A stretch of 34,091 nt of DNA from Mycobacterium sp. (GTDB lineage Bacteria; Actinomycetota; Actinomycetes; Mycobacteriales; Mycobacteriaceae): the NCBI GenBank assembly GCA_031292665.1, contig JARLGR010000187.1, positions 1-34,091 on the forward strand, given 5' to 3'. The notes under the pieces were generated by a model. The model did no database searches. It saw only the letters and a list, made by a program, of their open reading frames with translations, and was not told the origin of the DNA. Below are positions 7,227 to 16,278 of this stretch, piece after piece. How positions within the stretch are numbered: position 1 is the stretch's first letter; every line of letters starts with the position of its first letter. The position numbers and the translations under genes are program-made.

Positions 7227-7744
7227 CGACCGAGACGGTCGATCACCGCCGACAGCTCGTCGGCGAAGCCCATCTCCCGAGCAATGCGGCCCAGTTGTTC
7301 GTCGGCGTAGAGATCGCTCTCGTCGACGATGACGCCCAGCACCGCCTCGGGCAGGCCGATGTCGGAGAGCAACCCGAGGTCGCCCTCCTCGAAGGGCTCG
7401 GAATCCTCGAGGTCCTCGGGGTCGATGTCGGCGTCCAGCTTGTCCAGCACTTCCGCGGCGATGTCGTAGTCCAGGGCGGCGGTCGCATCCGACAACAGCA
7501 TCCGGGTCCCCGACGGCGCCGGCCGCAAAATGACGAAGAATTCGTCGTCGACGTCCAGGAGGCCGAACACGGCTCCGGCGCTCCGCAGTTCACGCAGCTC
7601 CGTCTCGGCGGCATTGAGGCTCGTCAGCGATTTCGAAGCCATCGGGGAACAGTGCCATTTGCCCTCTTCGCGCACGACCGCGACGCCGAAGCCGTCAGGG
7701 GCGTCTGCGGACAGGCCCTGGGCTGAGGCCCGTTGTGCTCCCAT
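7223..7744 (-). CDS. tRNA adenosine deaminase-associated protein (Rv3753c-like)
   Basis: 173 residues. Acidic, no membrane segment. The N-terminal DGFGVAVVREEGKWHC and the middle FGLLDVDDEFFVILRP plus DYDIAAEVLDKL segments are those of the actinobacterial family annotated as TadA-associated because it always precedes tadA. A very acidic run (ADIDPEDLEDSEPFEEGD) links the two halves. The function is unknown; a chaperone or partner of TadA is a guess from context. No Shine-Dalgarno is visible before the ATG at 7744. A TACCGT hexamer sits about nine bases upstream, which would fit a leaderless transcript. Confidence 0.75.
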   Translation of the reverse strand: MGAQRASAQGLSADAPDGFGVAVVREEGKWHCSPMASKSLTSLNAAETELRELRSAGAVFGLLDVDDEFFVILRPAPSGTRMLLSDATAALDYDIAAEVLDKLDADIDPEDLEDSEPFEEGDLGLLSDIGLPEAVLGVIVDESDLYADEQLGRIAREMGFADELSAVIDRLGR

Positions 7745-7859
7745 GGGCGCTTACGGTAGTCGCTGACCAGGCCCCCTGACCAGATACAGAGCGGACGAAC
7801 GCTGATCAGGGACGGCACGGGAAGCACCGCTGCCCGCCGAACTGTGCCAACCTTGGACT

Positions 7860-8831
7860 GTGGCCCGCCCCCTACCCAAGACACCGGTGTGCGTGCTCGG
7901 GCTCGGGCTCATCGGCGGTTCGATCATGCGCGCCGCCAGGGCGGCCGGTCGCGAGGTGTTCGGCTACAACCGCTCGGTGGAAGGCGCCCATCTGGCAACA
8001 GCCGACGGCTTCGACGCCAGCACCGATCTCACCCACACCCTGACCCGGGCCGCCGACACCGGCGCGCTGATCGTCCTGGCGGTACCGATGCCGGCATTGC
8101 CGGGCATGCTCGCCCACATCAGCGAACTGGCCCCGACCTGTCCGCTCACCGACGTCACCAGCGTCAAAAGCCCGGTGGTCGACGAGGTCGCCGCAGCCGG
8201 GCTGCTGAAACGCTTCGTCGGCGGTCACCCGATGACCGGCACCGCCAACTCGGGGTGGGCCGCCGGCTACGCCGGGTTGTTCACCAGGACCCCATGGGTG
8301 GTCAGCGTCGACGACCACGTGGACCCCGTGGTGTGGTCGATGGTGATGACGCTGGCACTGGACTGCGGCGCGATGGTGGTGCCGGCGAAATCCGACGAGC
8401 ACGACGCGGCCGCGGCCGCCATCTCGCACCTGCCGCACCTGCTCGCCGAGGCACTGGCCATCACCGCCGGAGAAGTGCCGCTGGCCTTCGCGCTGGCCGC
8501 GGGGTCGTTCCGCGACGGCACTCGGGTGGCGGCCACCGCCCCGGACCTGGTGCGGGCGATGTGCGAGGGCAACTCTGACCAACTAGTGCCGGCGGCCGAC
8601 CGCGTCATCGAGCTGCTGAGCCGCGCTCGCGAGTCGCTGGCCCGCCACAAGTCGGTGGCCGACCTCGTCGAAGCGGGCCACGCTGCGCGGACGCGCTACG
8701 ACAGCTTCCCGCGCGCCGAGATCTTCCACGTCATCATCGGCGGAGAGAACTGGCGGGACGAACTGGCCGCCGCGGGCCGGGCGGGCCGGGTGATCAGATC
8801 CGCTCTGCCAAGCCGGGGTAGTCCACGATGA
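7860..8831 (+). CDS. tyrA: prephenate dehydrogenase
   Basis: 323 residues from the GTG at 7860. It oxidatively decarboxylates prephenate to 4-hydroxyphenylpyruvate in tyrosine synthesis. The N-terminal Rossmann fold has [12 protein letters not shown] (dinucleotide-binding glycines 14-20). [14 protein letters not shown] and the signature GGHPMTGT follow, then the helical dimerisation domain. There is no ACT domain, as in other mycobacterial TyrA. Its 3' end overlaps the convergent glycolipid-binding gene by 38 bp. Upstream, two CTGACCAG copies (7763-7770, 7776-7783) lie in the promoter region, 13 bases apart. Confidence 0.93.
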   Translation: MARPLPKTPVCVLGLGLIGGSIMRAARAAGREVFGYNRSVEGAHLATADGFDASTDLTHTLTRAADTGALIVLAVPMPALPGMLAHISELAPTCPLTDVTSVKSPVVDEVAAAGLLKRFVGGHPMTGTANSGWAAGYAGLFTRTPWVVSVDDHVDPVVWSMVMTLALDCGAMVVPAKSDEHDAAAAAISHLPHLLAEALAITAGEVPLAFALAAGSFRDGTRVAATAPDLVRAMCEGNSDQLVPAADRVIELLSRARESLARHKSVADLVEAGHAARTRYDSFPRAEIFHVIIGGENWRDELAAAGRAGRVIRSALPSRGSPR

Positions 8832-9393
8832 ACCCCTCTTCGTCGACGCTCACGATCGTGTCGGCGACCGGGGAGCGTAACTTGATCCCGTCGAGACGCC
8901 CCTCACTGGTGTAGCCCACCGTGGCCGGGGTGACGGCCATGTCGGGCACGTTCACATAAACCATCGGCAACGTGACCGATTCCGCCCGCTTGTGTACCCC
9001 GAGGCGCCGGATCGGAAGGGCGTTGAAGAACGGGCTGAACACCACGTCGACGTCGAGGGCCCCGTTATAGCCCTCGCGCCGCTCCCCCTGGTGGTCGGTC
9101 ACCAACCACATGTTCTCCTCGTCGCGGGCGATGGCGAGTTGGCGTTCCCGCTCGGCCAACGTGACGGTCAACCCAAAGCGCTTGGTGGCGCCGGTCTCGT
9201 CGGTCTGCAGGTCGTAGTAGGCGCCGAAGGCCGGGTTGGTTGCGGTGGCCGCGGCCACGATGCGGCCGTTGGCCCTGATTCGCTTGCCGGACACCTGCAC
9301 TCGTACCGATTCCATCCGTGAGACGTCCTGCGCACGCCAGGTCAACATCGCTTGCCATAGGCGCCGGTTCGGATCAGAGGGGGCTGAGCTCAC
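8794..9393 (-). CDS. putative glycolipid-binding protein (DUF1089-like, Rv3755c-like)
   Basis: 199 residues. The sequence [31 protein letters not shown] followed by alternating beta-strands ([65 protein letters not shown]) matches the putative glycolipid-binding family, a single-domain beta-rich fold with the NALPIRRL signature. No signal peptide. It overlaps proZ's stop by four bases, though proZ is downstream on the same strand only in position, and the gene converges on tyrA. Substrate and process are not known. Confidence 0.75.
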   Translation of the reverse strand: MSSAPSDPNRRLWQAMLTWRAQDVSRMESVRVQVSGKRIRANGRIVAAATATNPAFGAYYDLQTDETGATKRFGLTVTLAERERQLAIARDEENMWLVTDHQGERREGYNGALDVDVVFSPFFNALPIRRLGVHKRAESVTLPMVYVNVPDMAVTPATVGYTSEGRLDGIKLRSPVADTIVSVDEEGFIVDYPGLAERI

Positions 9394-10121
9394 TCATCTA
9401 CCGTAGAACGTGGCCGCGAGCCGCGGCGGGTTTGTTCGTAAGTGTGACCACCGCCCCTACGCAAACGGCCGGTGCCGGGAACCGAGGCCCACACGGCCAG
9501 CGCCAACAAACCGTCAAGAATTAGGGCCAACACCGCCACCGTGAGCGCGCCGACCAGGGCGAGCTGGAATTGCCGCTCCTTGATTCCGTCGATCAAATAC
9601 CGTCCCAGGCCGCCGAGGCTGGCGTAGGCGGCCACGGTGGCGGTCGCGACCACTTGCAGGGTCGCGTTACGCAGCCCGCCCAGGATCAGCGGGAGCGCGT
9701 TCGGCACCTCGACCCGCAGCAGCACCTGGGCCTCCGTCATCCCGATCGCACGGGCCGCGTCGACCACCGTCGGCTCGACGCTGGCGATGCCCGCGTAGGT
9801 GCCGGCCAGCAGCGACGGAACGCCGAGCAGCATCAGCGCAGCCAGGGGCGGCGCCGCGCCCAGCCCGAACAGCAGCACACCCAGCAGCAGCACGCCGAGC
9901 GTGGGCAGCGCGCGCAGCCCGTTGACCGCGCCGACCACCAGCAGCGTGCCCCGGCCGGTGTGCCCGATGATCAGCCCGATGGGGACGGCTATCAGCGCCG
10001 ATGCGCCCACCGCGATCGCGGTGTACTCGAGGTGCTCCGCGATGCGCGCCGCGAGCCCGACGGGACCGGTCCAGTTGTCCGCGGTCAGCAGGTAGGCGAT
10101 CGCCCGTTGCACGAAGTTCAT
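9390..10121 (-). CDS. proZ: ABC transporter permease for quaternary amines (osmoprotectant), ProZ
   Basis: 243 residues from the ATG at 10121. Five to six membrane helices are apparent, with the permease EAA-type loop EAQVLLRVEVPNALPLILGGLRNATLQVVATATVAAYASLGGLGRYL, characteristic of ProW/OpuCB-type permeases. It would form a heterodimeric channel with ProW, driven by ProV and fed by lipoprotein ProX, importing glycine betaine, choline, carnitine or similar. The start overlaps the end of proW by four bases. The longer possible upstream start adds residues encoded inside proW and is not preferred. Confidence 0.92.
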   Translation of the reverse strand: MNFVQRAIAYLLTADNWTGPVGLAARIAEHLEYTAIAVGASALIAVPIGLIIGHTGRGTLLVVGAVNGLRALPTLGVLLLGVLLFGLGAAPPLAALMLLGVPSLLAGTYAGIASVEPTVVDAARAIGMTEAQVLLRVEVPNALPLILGGLRNATLQVVATATVAAYASLGGLGRYLIDGIKERQFQLALVGALTVAVLALILDGLLALAVWASVPGTGRLRRGGGHTYEQTRRGSRPRSTVDE

Positions 10122-10804
10122 CGCGCTCCGCCCACCACCGGGGTCATGATCGAGCGCCGGCGGGTGGTTCGCGTGGCGCGTTCCCACGGCGTGGCGGCCC
10201 GGCCGGCGAGCACGATCAGCCCGTCGATGACGACCGCCAGCACGAACAGCACGATGATGCCGGCAAAGATCTGTTCGCTCTTGTCGGTCTGATATCCCTC
10301 GGTGAACCAGGTACCCAAGCCGCCGATGCCGATGACCGAGCCCACCGAGACCATCGCGATGTTGGTGACCACGACCACGCGTAACCCGGCGATCAGGATG
10401 GGGACAGACAAGGGCAGTTCGACTTTGAGGATCCGCTTGACCGGCGGGTAGCCGACCGCGGTCGCCGCGTCGCGCACCTGTGCCGGCACCGCATCCAGCG
10501 CCTCGAGAACCGCCCGCACCAGCAATGCGGCGGTGTAGGCCGTCAAGGCCACGATGACGTTGGCCTCGTCGAGGATCCGGGTTCCGATGATCACCGGCAG
10601 GACCACGAACAGCGCCAGCGACGGGATGGTGAACACGACGCTGGCCGTCGCCGTCGTCAGCCGGCGCGCGACCGGGGCACGCTGCACCACCACACCCAGC
10701 GGCACCGCGATCGCCAGCCCGATCAGCACCGGCAGCAACGACAGGCGCAGGTGGACCAGGGTCAGCGCCCAGGCGTCGTCGAGGTGAGTGAGCAGATAGT
10801 GCAT
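10118..10804 (-). CDS. proW: ABC transporter permease for quaternary amines, ProW
   Basis: 228 residues from the ATG at 10804, one base after the proV stop (10806-10808). The membrane helices include LLPVLIGLAIAVPLGVVV and TASVVFTIPSLALFVVLPVIIG. The coupling loop is VRDAATAVGYPPVKRILKVELPLSVPILIAGLRV, followed by NIAMVSVGSVIGIGGLGTWFTEG. It pairs with ProZ. The charged C-terminal tail (RATRTTRRRS) should be cytoplasmic. The tight spacing shows that the four pro genes are one operon read proX-proV-proW-proZ. Confidence 0.92.
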   Translation of the reverse strand: MHYLLTHLDDAWALTLVHLRLSLLPVLIGLAIAVPLGVVVQRAPVARRLTTATASVVFTIPSLALFVVLPVIIGTRILDEANVIVALTAYTAALLVRAVLEALDAVPAQVRDAATAVGYPPVKRILKVELPLSVPILIAGLRVVVVTNIAMVSVGSVIGIGGLGTWFTEGYQTDKSEQIFAGIIVLFVLAVVIDGLIVLAGRAATPWERATRTTRRRSIMTPVVGGAR

Positions 10805-10805
10805 T

Positions 10806-11918
10806 TCAGCCCTGCCGCCGGGCGTAAACCGCGGCCAGCACGTCGGCCGCCCGGATGCCGCCGATGACCGTGCCCCCGTCGTCCACGGCGACGCCGATCC
10901 CCGACGGTGATGACAGCGCCGAGTCCAGCGCCTGGCTGAGGTTCCCGTTCGCGCGGAACAGCGACCCCACACCGCTGGTGCTGTCGGACAACGATGCGCC
11001 CGCGCGGTGCCGCCGCAGGCCCTCGGCGTCGATCCAGCCCGTGGGCGCGCCCGTAGTGTCGACGATCAGCGCCCAGCCGGCCATGGGGTCGGCAGCGGAA
11101 AGGCCGTCCGCTGCGATCATTTCGACGTCATGCAGCGGCAAGCCCGCCGCATCGATGAGCTGCAACCACCGATATCCGCGGCCGAGGCCGATGAACCTGG
11201 CGACGAAGTCGTTCGTGGGATGCGACAGCAACCGCTCCGGTGCATCGGATTGCTGCAGTGACCCGCCCTTGAACACCGCGACGCGGTCGGCAAGCTTCAG
11301 CGCCTCGTCGATGTCGTGGGTGACGAACACGATCGTTTTGTGCAACTCGCTTTGCAAACGGAGGATTTCGTTCTGCAGCTCCTGGCGAACCACCGGGTCA
11401 ACGGCGGAGAACGGCTCGTCCATCAACAGGATGGGCGGATCCGCGGCCAAGGCGCGCGCCACGCCGACCCGTTGTTGTTCACCCCCGGAGAGCTGGGCGG
11501 GGTAGCGAGTGGCGAGTTTGGGGTCCAGTCCGACGCGTTCGAGGACCTCGTACGCGATCTTGCGGGCCGCTCGACGGGATTGCCCTTTGAGGACCGGAAC
11601 CGTTGCGACGTTGTCGATCACCCGTTGGTGCGGCATCAGTCCCGCGTGCTGGATGACGTAGCCGATTCCGAGTCGCAGCGTTACCGGGTTCACGCCTGCG
11701 ACGTCCGCCCCGCCGACGGTGATGGTGCCGGAGGTCGGCTCGACCATCCGGTTGATCATCCTCAGCGCTGTGGTTTTGCCGCTGCCCGATGAACCGACGA
11801 ACACCGTCAACTCGCCGTTGGGGACCGCCAGGTTCAGCCGGTCGACGGCGGCGGTCCCGTCGGCGAAAACCTTGCTGACGTTGTCGAAGACGATCGCTGC
11901 GTCCAGGTCGAACATCAT
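10806..11918 (-). CDS. proV: ABC transporter ATP-binding protein for quaternary amines, ProV
   Basis: 370 residues. The ATPase domain has Walker A VGSSGSGKTT (41-50), a Q-loop region VIQHAGLMPHQ, signature LSGGEQQRVG, Walker B PILLMDEPF and switch His in FVTHDIDEA. The C-terminal 110 residues form a CBS-type pair (GWALIVDTTGAPTGWIDAEGL... GIGVAVDDGGTVIGGIRAADVLAAV). In OpuA/OpuC relatives this region senses ionic strength or nucleotides and gates uptake. The ATG overlaps the proX stop (ATGA). Confidence 0.94.
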   Translation of the reverse strand: MMFDLDAAIVFDNVSKVFADGTAAVDRLNLAVPNGELTVFVGSSGSGKTTALRMINRMVEPTSGTITVGGADVAGVNPVTLRLGIGYVIQHAGLMPHQRVIDNVATVPVLKGQSRRAARKIAYEVLERVGLDPKLATRYPAQLSGGEQQRVGVARALAADPPILLMDEPFSAVDPVVRQELQNEILRLQSELHKTIVFVTHDIDEALKLADRVAVFKGGSLQQSDAPERLLSHPTNDFVARFIGLGRGYRWLQLIDAAGLPLHDVEMIAADGLSAADPMAGWALIVDTTGAPTGWIDAEGLRRHRAGASLSDSTSGVGSLFRANGNLSQALDSALSSPSGIGVAVDDGGTVIGGIRAADVLAAVYARRQG

Positions 11919-12862
11919 TGCCCGATCGGGTGGTTGAAGCCGTTGTCACGCACCCACTTTCGGGCGGCCTGGCCGGGGTCCATGCCGGAGTTTCCCGCCA
12001 CCGATGCGTTCAGCGCGGCCACCCCGGATGAGGTCAGTTTCGCCGACACCGCGTTGAGCACCTCTTCGAGCCGGTCAGATTTCTTCTGCGAATTCACCAG
12101 CGGCACAATGTTGCCGGCCAGAAAGTTGTGGCCCGGATCGGCCAGGACGACCAAGTGGTTTTGCGGGATGGCCGGCGAGGTGCTGAAGATATCGGCGGCC
12201 GTCACCCTGCCGTCCAGCAGTGCGCGCACGGTCACCGCCCCACCGCCGTCCTCGATGGCGACGAAATTTCCCGGGCTGATGTCGAGCCCGTATTTCCCCT
12301 TCAGGCCGGGCAGCCCGGCCGGCCTGGCCTGGAACGCCGACGACGCCCCGAACTTCACCTCGGCCGAATGTGCCGCCAAGTCGGCGATTGTCGCCAGATG
12401 CCACGAGGCGGCGGTCCCGCTGCTGACGGTCACGGTGTCGGTGTCGGAGGCCGGTGCCGGCGTCAGGATCGACAGGTCACCGGGCAGTCGCTGGCAGAGT
12501 TCCACCTCCACGGCATTGAGCACGGTCGCGGCGGAGTGGGGCGCGAAGTAGAGCAACAGGTTTCCGATGTACTCCGGCACCAAGTCGATGGAATGGTCTT
12601 TGAGCGCAGGGATGTAGGTCTCCCGGCTTCCGATGCCCATCCGTCGTCCGACATCAAAGCCATTGGCCTGCAACGCGTCCGCGTAGATCTCCGCCACAAT
12701 CTGCGATTCGGGAAAGTCACCGGAGCCGACCACGATCGAATTCGGGCTCCGGGTCTGCGCCGCGAGCGGATCGGAATTACTGCACCCCGCAACAACGCAC
12801 ATGACCGTCAACCAAACTGCCGCTCGCGCGATCCCGTCCTGCGGGCGCGGCACCAACCCCAT
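11915..12862 (-). CDS. proX: quaternary-amine-binding lipoprotein, ProX
   Basis: 315 residues from the ATG at 12862. The N-terminus has a positively charged stretch, a hydrophobic core and lipobox VAGC (Cys27), so it is an exported, lipid-anchored substrate-binding protein. The body is an OpuAC-type binding fold: SIVVGSGDFPESQIVAEIYADAL, GSRETYIPALKDHSIDLVPEYIGNLL, then ADIFSTSPAIPQNHLVVLADPGHNF. The EYIGN and FPESQ stretches are the usual ligand-contact regions. An upstream in-frame extension to 13144 runs through the divergent gene and is rejected. It is the first gene of the operon; its promoter must lie in the 100-bp gap shared with the LapA-domain gene. Confidence 0.92.
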   Translation of the reverse strand: MGLVPRPQDGIARAAVWLTVMCVVAGCSNSDPLAAQTRSPNSIVVGSGDFPESQIVAEIYADALQANGFDVGRRMGIGSRETYIPALKDHSIDLVPEYIGNLLLYFAPHSAATVLNAVEVELCQRLPGDLSILTPAPASDTDTVTVSSGTAASWHLATIADLAAHSAEVKFGASSAFQARPAGLPGLKGKYGLDISPGNFVAIEDGGGAVTVRALLDGRVTAADIFSTSPAIPQNHLVVLADPGHNFLAGNIVPLVNSQKKSDRLEEVLNAVSAKLTSSGVAALNASVAGNSGMDPGQAARKWVRDNGFNHPIGQ

Positions 12863-12962
12863 ACCGCCGACAGTAACCTCAGAACCGCTGGGCCGGCGCC
12901 ACCGACGGGGCCGGTTGCGTGGCTTAGTTTCATTTCGCGCGCGATGGGACGAAGATAGGACC

Positions 12963-13319
12963 ATGAGCAGCCAAATTCCTGCCTCCCCCAGCCAGCCGCC
13001 CAGCGAGCCTGCCCCCGCGCCGAAGGCCGGCGCGCCACACAGGGAACCCGCCACCGGGTTCACCCGCGCCGGCGCGTTGTGGTCGTCGCTGATCGCCGGC
13101 TTCCTCATCCTGATCCTCTTATTGATCTTCATCACCCAGAACACGGCGACGGCGGACTTTACGTTCTTCAGCTTTCACTGGCGCCTCCCACTCGGGGTGG
13201 CCATCTTGCTGGCGGCCGTGGGGGGCGGCCTGATCACCGTGGCGGTCGGAACCGCGCGGATCGTTCAGCTACGCCGCGCGGCCAAGAAACACCTCGCCCG
13301 GGCGTCCGCGCCGCGTTAG
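12963..13319 (+). CDS. LapA-domain (DUF1049) membrane protein
   Basis: 118 residues. A Pro/Ala-rich cytoplasmic N-terminus (1-34) is followed by two membrane helices, about 40-60 (LWSSLIAGFLILILLLIFI) and 73-96 (LPLGVAILLAAVGGGLITVAVG). Between them is the TQNTATADFTFFSFHW stretch diagnostic of the LapA/YciS family. A basic tail (RRAAKKHLARA) ends it. In E. coli the related LapAB pair acts in envelope regulation; in mycobacteria the role is unknown. It sits in the position of Rv3760 and is divergent from proX. Confidence 0.85.
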   Translation: MSSQIPASPSQPPSEPAPAPKAGAPHREPATGFTRAGALWSSLIAGFLILILLLIFITQNTATADFTFFSFHWRLPLGVAILLAAVGGGLITVAVGTARIVQLRRAAKKHLARASAPR

Positions 13320-13399
13320 CCCGGCCTCATTGAGAGTGAGCCGTGGGCGGGAATCGCCGAATTGGCGCCGTGAGCTCCCCCGAAGCCGTAGTCGCTCGC

Positions 13400-14446
13400 T
13401 TAGCCGGGCAGCTTGGTGAGTTCCGCCAGTCCGCGCGAGATCAGCGGCGCCACGACCTCCGGCATGTGCTCAGAGTCCATCCCACGCGCCTGATCCGACA
13501 TGCGCCTGCGGAAATCAATACCGGCGGCGATGATGGCGAGCTTGAAATAGGCCAGCGCCATGTAGAACTCCCAATGCCTCAGCGGTAACCCCGAAACCAG
13601 CGAGTACCGGTCGGCAAGCTCGTCGGCCGTCGGCAACAGCGGTGACGTCCACGCCGCTTGCGCGTTGACGATTAGATCCAGAGCCGGATCGCGGTAGACA
13701 CACATCAGGGCGGCGTCGCTGAGCGGGTCCCCGAGCGTCGACAGCTCCCAGTCCACGACGGCGCAAACCGTGGTCGGGTCGTCGGCGTCCAAAATGGTGT
13801 TGTCGATCCGGTAGTCGCCGTGCACGATCGACGTGCGGCCCTGTTGCGGAATCGATTGACGCAGGCCGGAATGCAGTCGCTCCACATCGGCGTCCCGACG
13901 GTCTTCGGGCAGCCTCACCAGCTCCCATTGCGAGCCCCACCGCCGCACCTGGCGCTCGAGGTATCCGCTGGGCTTTCCGAAGTCGGCGAGACCGACGGCG
14001 TTCGGGTCGACGCCATGTAAATCGACGAGCACCCGGATCAGCGAGTCCACGCAGCCTCCGATGACGGTGTGACTGAGCGCTTCGAGTTGAGCCCGGCGGC
14101 GCACCACCTGGCCGGCAACGAATTCGACGATCTGGAACGGGGCACCCAGCACCGACTCGTCCTCGCACAGCGCGATGGCCCGCGCCACGGGAACCGGAGT
14201 ATCCCGCAGCGCGGCGACCACCCGGAACTCGCGGGCCATGTCGTGCGCCGACGGGGTCAGCCCGTGCAGCGGCGGCCGCCGCACCAGCCAGCTGGTCGCC
14301 TCGTCGTAGACGCGGAAGGTCAGATTGGAGCGGCCACCGGAAATGAACTCCGCCTGTAACTCGCCGTCGCGTTCGATGCCGAGCGAACGCAGATACCGGT
14401 CCAGCGAGGCCAGGTCGAGCCCTTCGAGTTGGTCAGCTGAAGTCAC
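13400..14446 (-). CDS. fadE36: APH-fold phosphotransferase annotated as FadE36
   Basis: 348 residues with the aminoglycoside/choline kinase fold: nucleotide loop EFISGGRSNLTF (33-44), a Brenner-type catalytic loop VHGDYRIDN (His209, Asp211, Asn216) and the metal-binding VVDWELSTLGDP (Asp232). It has no acyl-CoA dehydrogenase domain despite the name inherited from M. tuberculosis Rv3761c; the name arose because animal ACAD10/ACAD11 fuse this domain to a dehydrogenase. By family analogy it may phosphorylate a hydroxyacyl-CoA, but the substrate is unproven. It lies 35 bp downstream of a histidine phosphatase gene on the same strand. Two paralogues lie at 15201 and 29933. Confidence 0.85.
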   Translation of the reverse strand: MTSADQLEGLDLASLDRYLRSLGIERDGELQAEFISGGRSNLTFRVYDEATSWLVRRPPLHGLTPSAHDMAREFRVVAALRDTPVPVARAIALCEDESVLGAPFQIVEFVAGQVVRRRAQLEALSHTVIGGCVDSLIRVLVDLHGVDPNAVGLADFGKPSGYLERQVRRWGSQWELVRLPEDRRDADVERLHSGLRQSIPQQGRTSIVHGDYRIDNTILDADDPTTVCAVVDWELSTLGDPLSDAALMCVYRDPALDLIVNAQAAWTSPLLPTADELADRYSLVSGLPLRHWEFYMALAYFKLAIIAAGIDFRRRMSDQARGMDSEHMPEVVAPLISRGLAELTKLPG

Positions 14447-14481
14447 CGGACTTGTTTACCACCGCGGCCTGCCCGAACTGC

Positions 14482-15090
14482 TCACCACCGCTGATTTCGG
14501 GGCAGCAGGTCCCACACGTGTTCGGTCGTGTTGACGGCCGCCACCGTCGGCTGACCGGAGCGGGAGAACAACAGCCGGCTCACCGACGCGTAGTCGACGG
14601 GAAACGACAACAGCCGGGCGGTGCCCAGGATCTCGTGCAGCAGCACGTTGATCACCCCGCCGTGGCTGAACACGGCCACCGTGTCCTCGGGATCGGCAGC
14701 GGTGACAAGGTCGTCGACCGCCGCGCGGACACGGGTGCGAAAAGCGTCCTCGTCGACCGCACCGGGCAGATGCCCCTGAGCCAGGCGCGCCCACTCGTCG
14801 GGCATTTCCTGCCGGATCTGCTCGACGGGGATGTACAGCGGGAGGTCGCGGTCGTATTCGGCGAACCGATCGTCGATCTCGACGGCCAGGTCACGCGCCG
14901 TTGCGACCGGTTCCGCGGTCTGGATGGCGCGCCGCTGCGGGCTGCTCAGCACCCGGGCGATGGGGAACCTGGCCAGCGCCTCGGGCAGCCGCTGGACTTG
15001 CGCGAACCCTTCGTCCGACAGGTCCGGGTCGGAGCCCTCGCCGTGTTCGCTGCGCAGCGGCAGCGCATGCCGGATCAAAAGCACTTGCAT
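14482..15090 (-). CDS. histidine phosphatase superfamily (phosphoglycerate mutase-like) protein
   Basis: 202 residues from the ATG at 15090. The phosphohistidine motif LLIRHALPL (Arg7-His8) and second-core residues SPQRRAIQTAEPVA, EYDRDLPLYIP and the distal VFSHGG His are all present, so it should be an active phosphatase of the two-His type. It is probably cytoplasmic. The longer upstream start overlaps the promoter of the divergent operon and is not needed. It pairs with the APH-fold gene downstream, making a kinase-phosphatase couple; whether they share a substrate is speculation. Confidence 0.85.
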   Translation of the reverse strand: MQVLLIRHALPLRSEHGEGSDPDLSDEGFAQVQRLPEALARFPIARVLSSPQRRAIQTAEPVATARDLAVEIDDRFAEYDRDLPLYIPVEQIRQEMPDEWARLAQGHLPGAVDEDAFRTRVRAAVDDLVTAADPEDTVAVFSHGGVINVLLHEILGTARLLSFPVDYASVSRLLFSRSGQPTVAAVNTTEHVWDLLPRNQRW

Positions 15091-15163
15091 CGAGTGTTCC
15101 CGTCGTCTGGTCCTCCGGTGGCCTCGCCAAGCCTCGCACGTCACCACGGCGCTCTTGCCGGCC

Positions 15164-15194
15164 CAGCGGAGAATGCTATTCTCTCAGCGGAGAG
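15164..15194 (+). promoter_or_regulatory. overlapping palindromes and -10 before the APH-SDR-ACAD operon
   Basis: GAGAAT-GCT-ATTCTC (15169-15183) is a perfect 6-bp inverted repeat. CTCTC-AGCG-GAGAG (15181-15194) overlaps it. CAGCGGAGA occurs twice, at 15164-15172 and 15185-15193, 21 bp (two helical turns) apart. TATTCT at 15179-15184 could be a -10 hexamer lying inside the first palindrome, 17 bases before the ATG at 15201. The arrangement suits a repressor such as the TetR protein encoded at 18321; that link is inferred. Confidence 0.5.
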
Positions 15195-15200
15195 CGGGGT

Positions 15201-16277
15201 ATGCAGACAATGGTGACTGCCGGTGATACTCAACTGGACGCGGGCGTGCTGGCGCGCTGGCTGGATGCTCACGGAGCGCCGGGCAATGGCGACGAACTGC
15301 AGCTGCAGCAGTTGACGGGTGGTTCGCAGAACACCCTGTATCTCATCGAGCGCGGTGGCGAGCGCATGGTGTTGCGGATGCCCGGCGCGGGCGCGGACGC
15401 CGCCCGCATCGACGGCTTGCTCCGAGAGATCCGGCTGGTCCGCGCGCTGTCCGGCACCGACGTCCCGCACGCCGCGCTGATCGCCGCGGACGACTCCGGC
15501 ACCGTGCTGGGGATGCCGTTCTACGTCATGCAGGCGATCGACGGGTGGAGCCCGATGGACGGTGGGTGGCAGGCGCCGTTCGACACCGACCTCGCGGCGC
15601 GGCGCGGCCTGGCCTTCGAGCTGGTCGCCGGCGCCGCCAAGCTCGGCCGGGTGGATTGGCGCGCCCAGGGCCTCGAGGGCTTCGGCCACCCGGACGGCTT
15701 CCACGAACGGCAGGTCGATCGCTGGCTGGCGTTCCTGAACTCGTACAAGGTGCGCGACCTTCCCGGGTTGGACGAGGCCGCCGACTGGCTGCGCCGCAAC
15801 CGTCCCATGCGCTACACGCCGGGCATCATGCACGGCGATTACCAGTTCGCCAACGTGATGTTCGCGCGCGGGGCGCCGGCTCGATTGGCCGCCATCGTGG
15901 ACTGGGAGATGACGACGGTCGGTGATCCGCTGCTGGACCTCGCCTGGGCGCTATTGGGCTACGACGGCGAGGAGCCGCGCGCCGACGGGTTCTATCTGGA
16001 CATGCGCGGCATGCCCAGGCGTAGCGAGCTCCTGGAGCACTACCAGACCATCAGCGGGCTTTCCACCGACAACATCGATTACTACCTGGTGCTGGCCAAT
16101 TGGAAGCTCGGCATCGTGTTGGAGAAGACCTACGCCGCCGGTGTACGAACCGGACCCCGAAAAGGAGGGGTTGATCCGAAGATCACCGACGCGTTCGGGC
16201 CGATGATCCTGCAACTGATTGCCACGGCAGCCGAGCTGGCCCGATCGCTAGTCTCGAAGGGCCGAACGGGCTACTGA
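15201..16277 (+). CDS. APH-fold kinase, LvaA/ACAD11 N-domain-like (phosphotransferase)
   Basis: 358 residues from the ATG at 15201. Glycine-rich nucleotide loop LTGGSQNTLYLI (38-49), catalytic IMHGDYQFANVMF (His211, Asp213, Asn218), metal-binding IVDWEMTTVGDPLLDLAW (Asp234). The closest recognisable relatives are the phosphotransferase domain of ACAD10/ACAD11 and the bacterial LvaA kinase of levulinate catabolism, which phosphorylate the hydroxyl of 4-hydroxyacyl-CoA. It is first in a five-gene operon. One base separates its stop from the SDR start, and a dehydrogenase follows, supporting a shared catabolic route. The exact acyl chain is unknown. Confidence 0.85.
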   Translation: MQTMVTAGDTQLDAGVLARWLDAHGAPGNGDELQLQQLTGGSQNTLYLIERGGERMVLRMPGAGADAARIDGLLREIRLVRALSGTDVPHAALIAADDSGTVLGMPFYVMQAIDGWSPMDGGWQAPFDTDLAARRGLAFELVAGAAKLGRVDWRAQGLEGFGHPDGFHERQVDRWLAFLNSYKVRDLPGLDEAADWLRRNRPMRYTPGIMHGDYQFANVMFARGAPARLAAIVDWEMTTVGDPLLDLAWALLGYDGEEPRADGFYLDMRGMPRRSELLEHYQTISGLSTDNIDYYLVLANWKLGIVLEKTYAAGVRTGPRKGGVDPKITDAFGPMILQLIATAAELARSLVSKGRTGY

Positions 16278-16278
16278 A

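Noticed and set aside
7763..7783. CTGACCAG direct repeat upstream of tyrA
   Set aside because: Only two 8-base copies, possibly chance; noted under tyrA but not called as an operator.
12863..13144. Upstream in-frame extension of proX (94 extra codons)
   Set aside because: It runs antisense through the LapA-domain gene; the ATG at 12862 gives a proper lipoprotein signal.
14901..15200. Upstream extension of the APH-fold kinase gene
   Set aside because: It is antisense to the histidine phosphatase and crosses the palindromic promoter; homology begins at the ATG at 15201.
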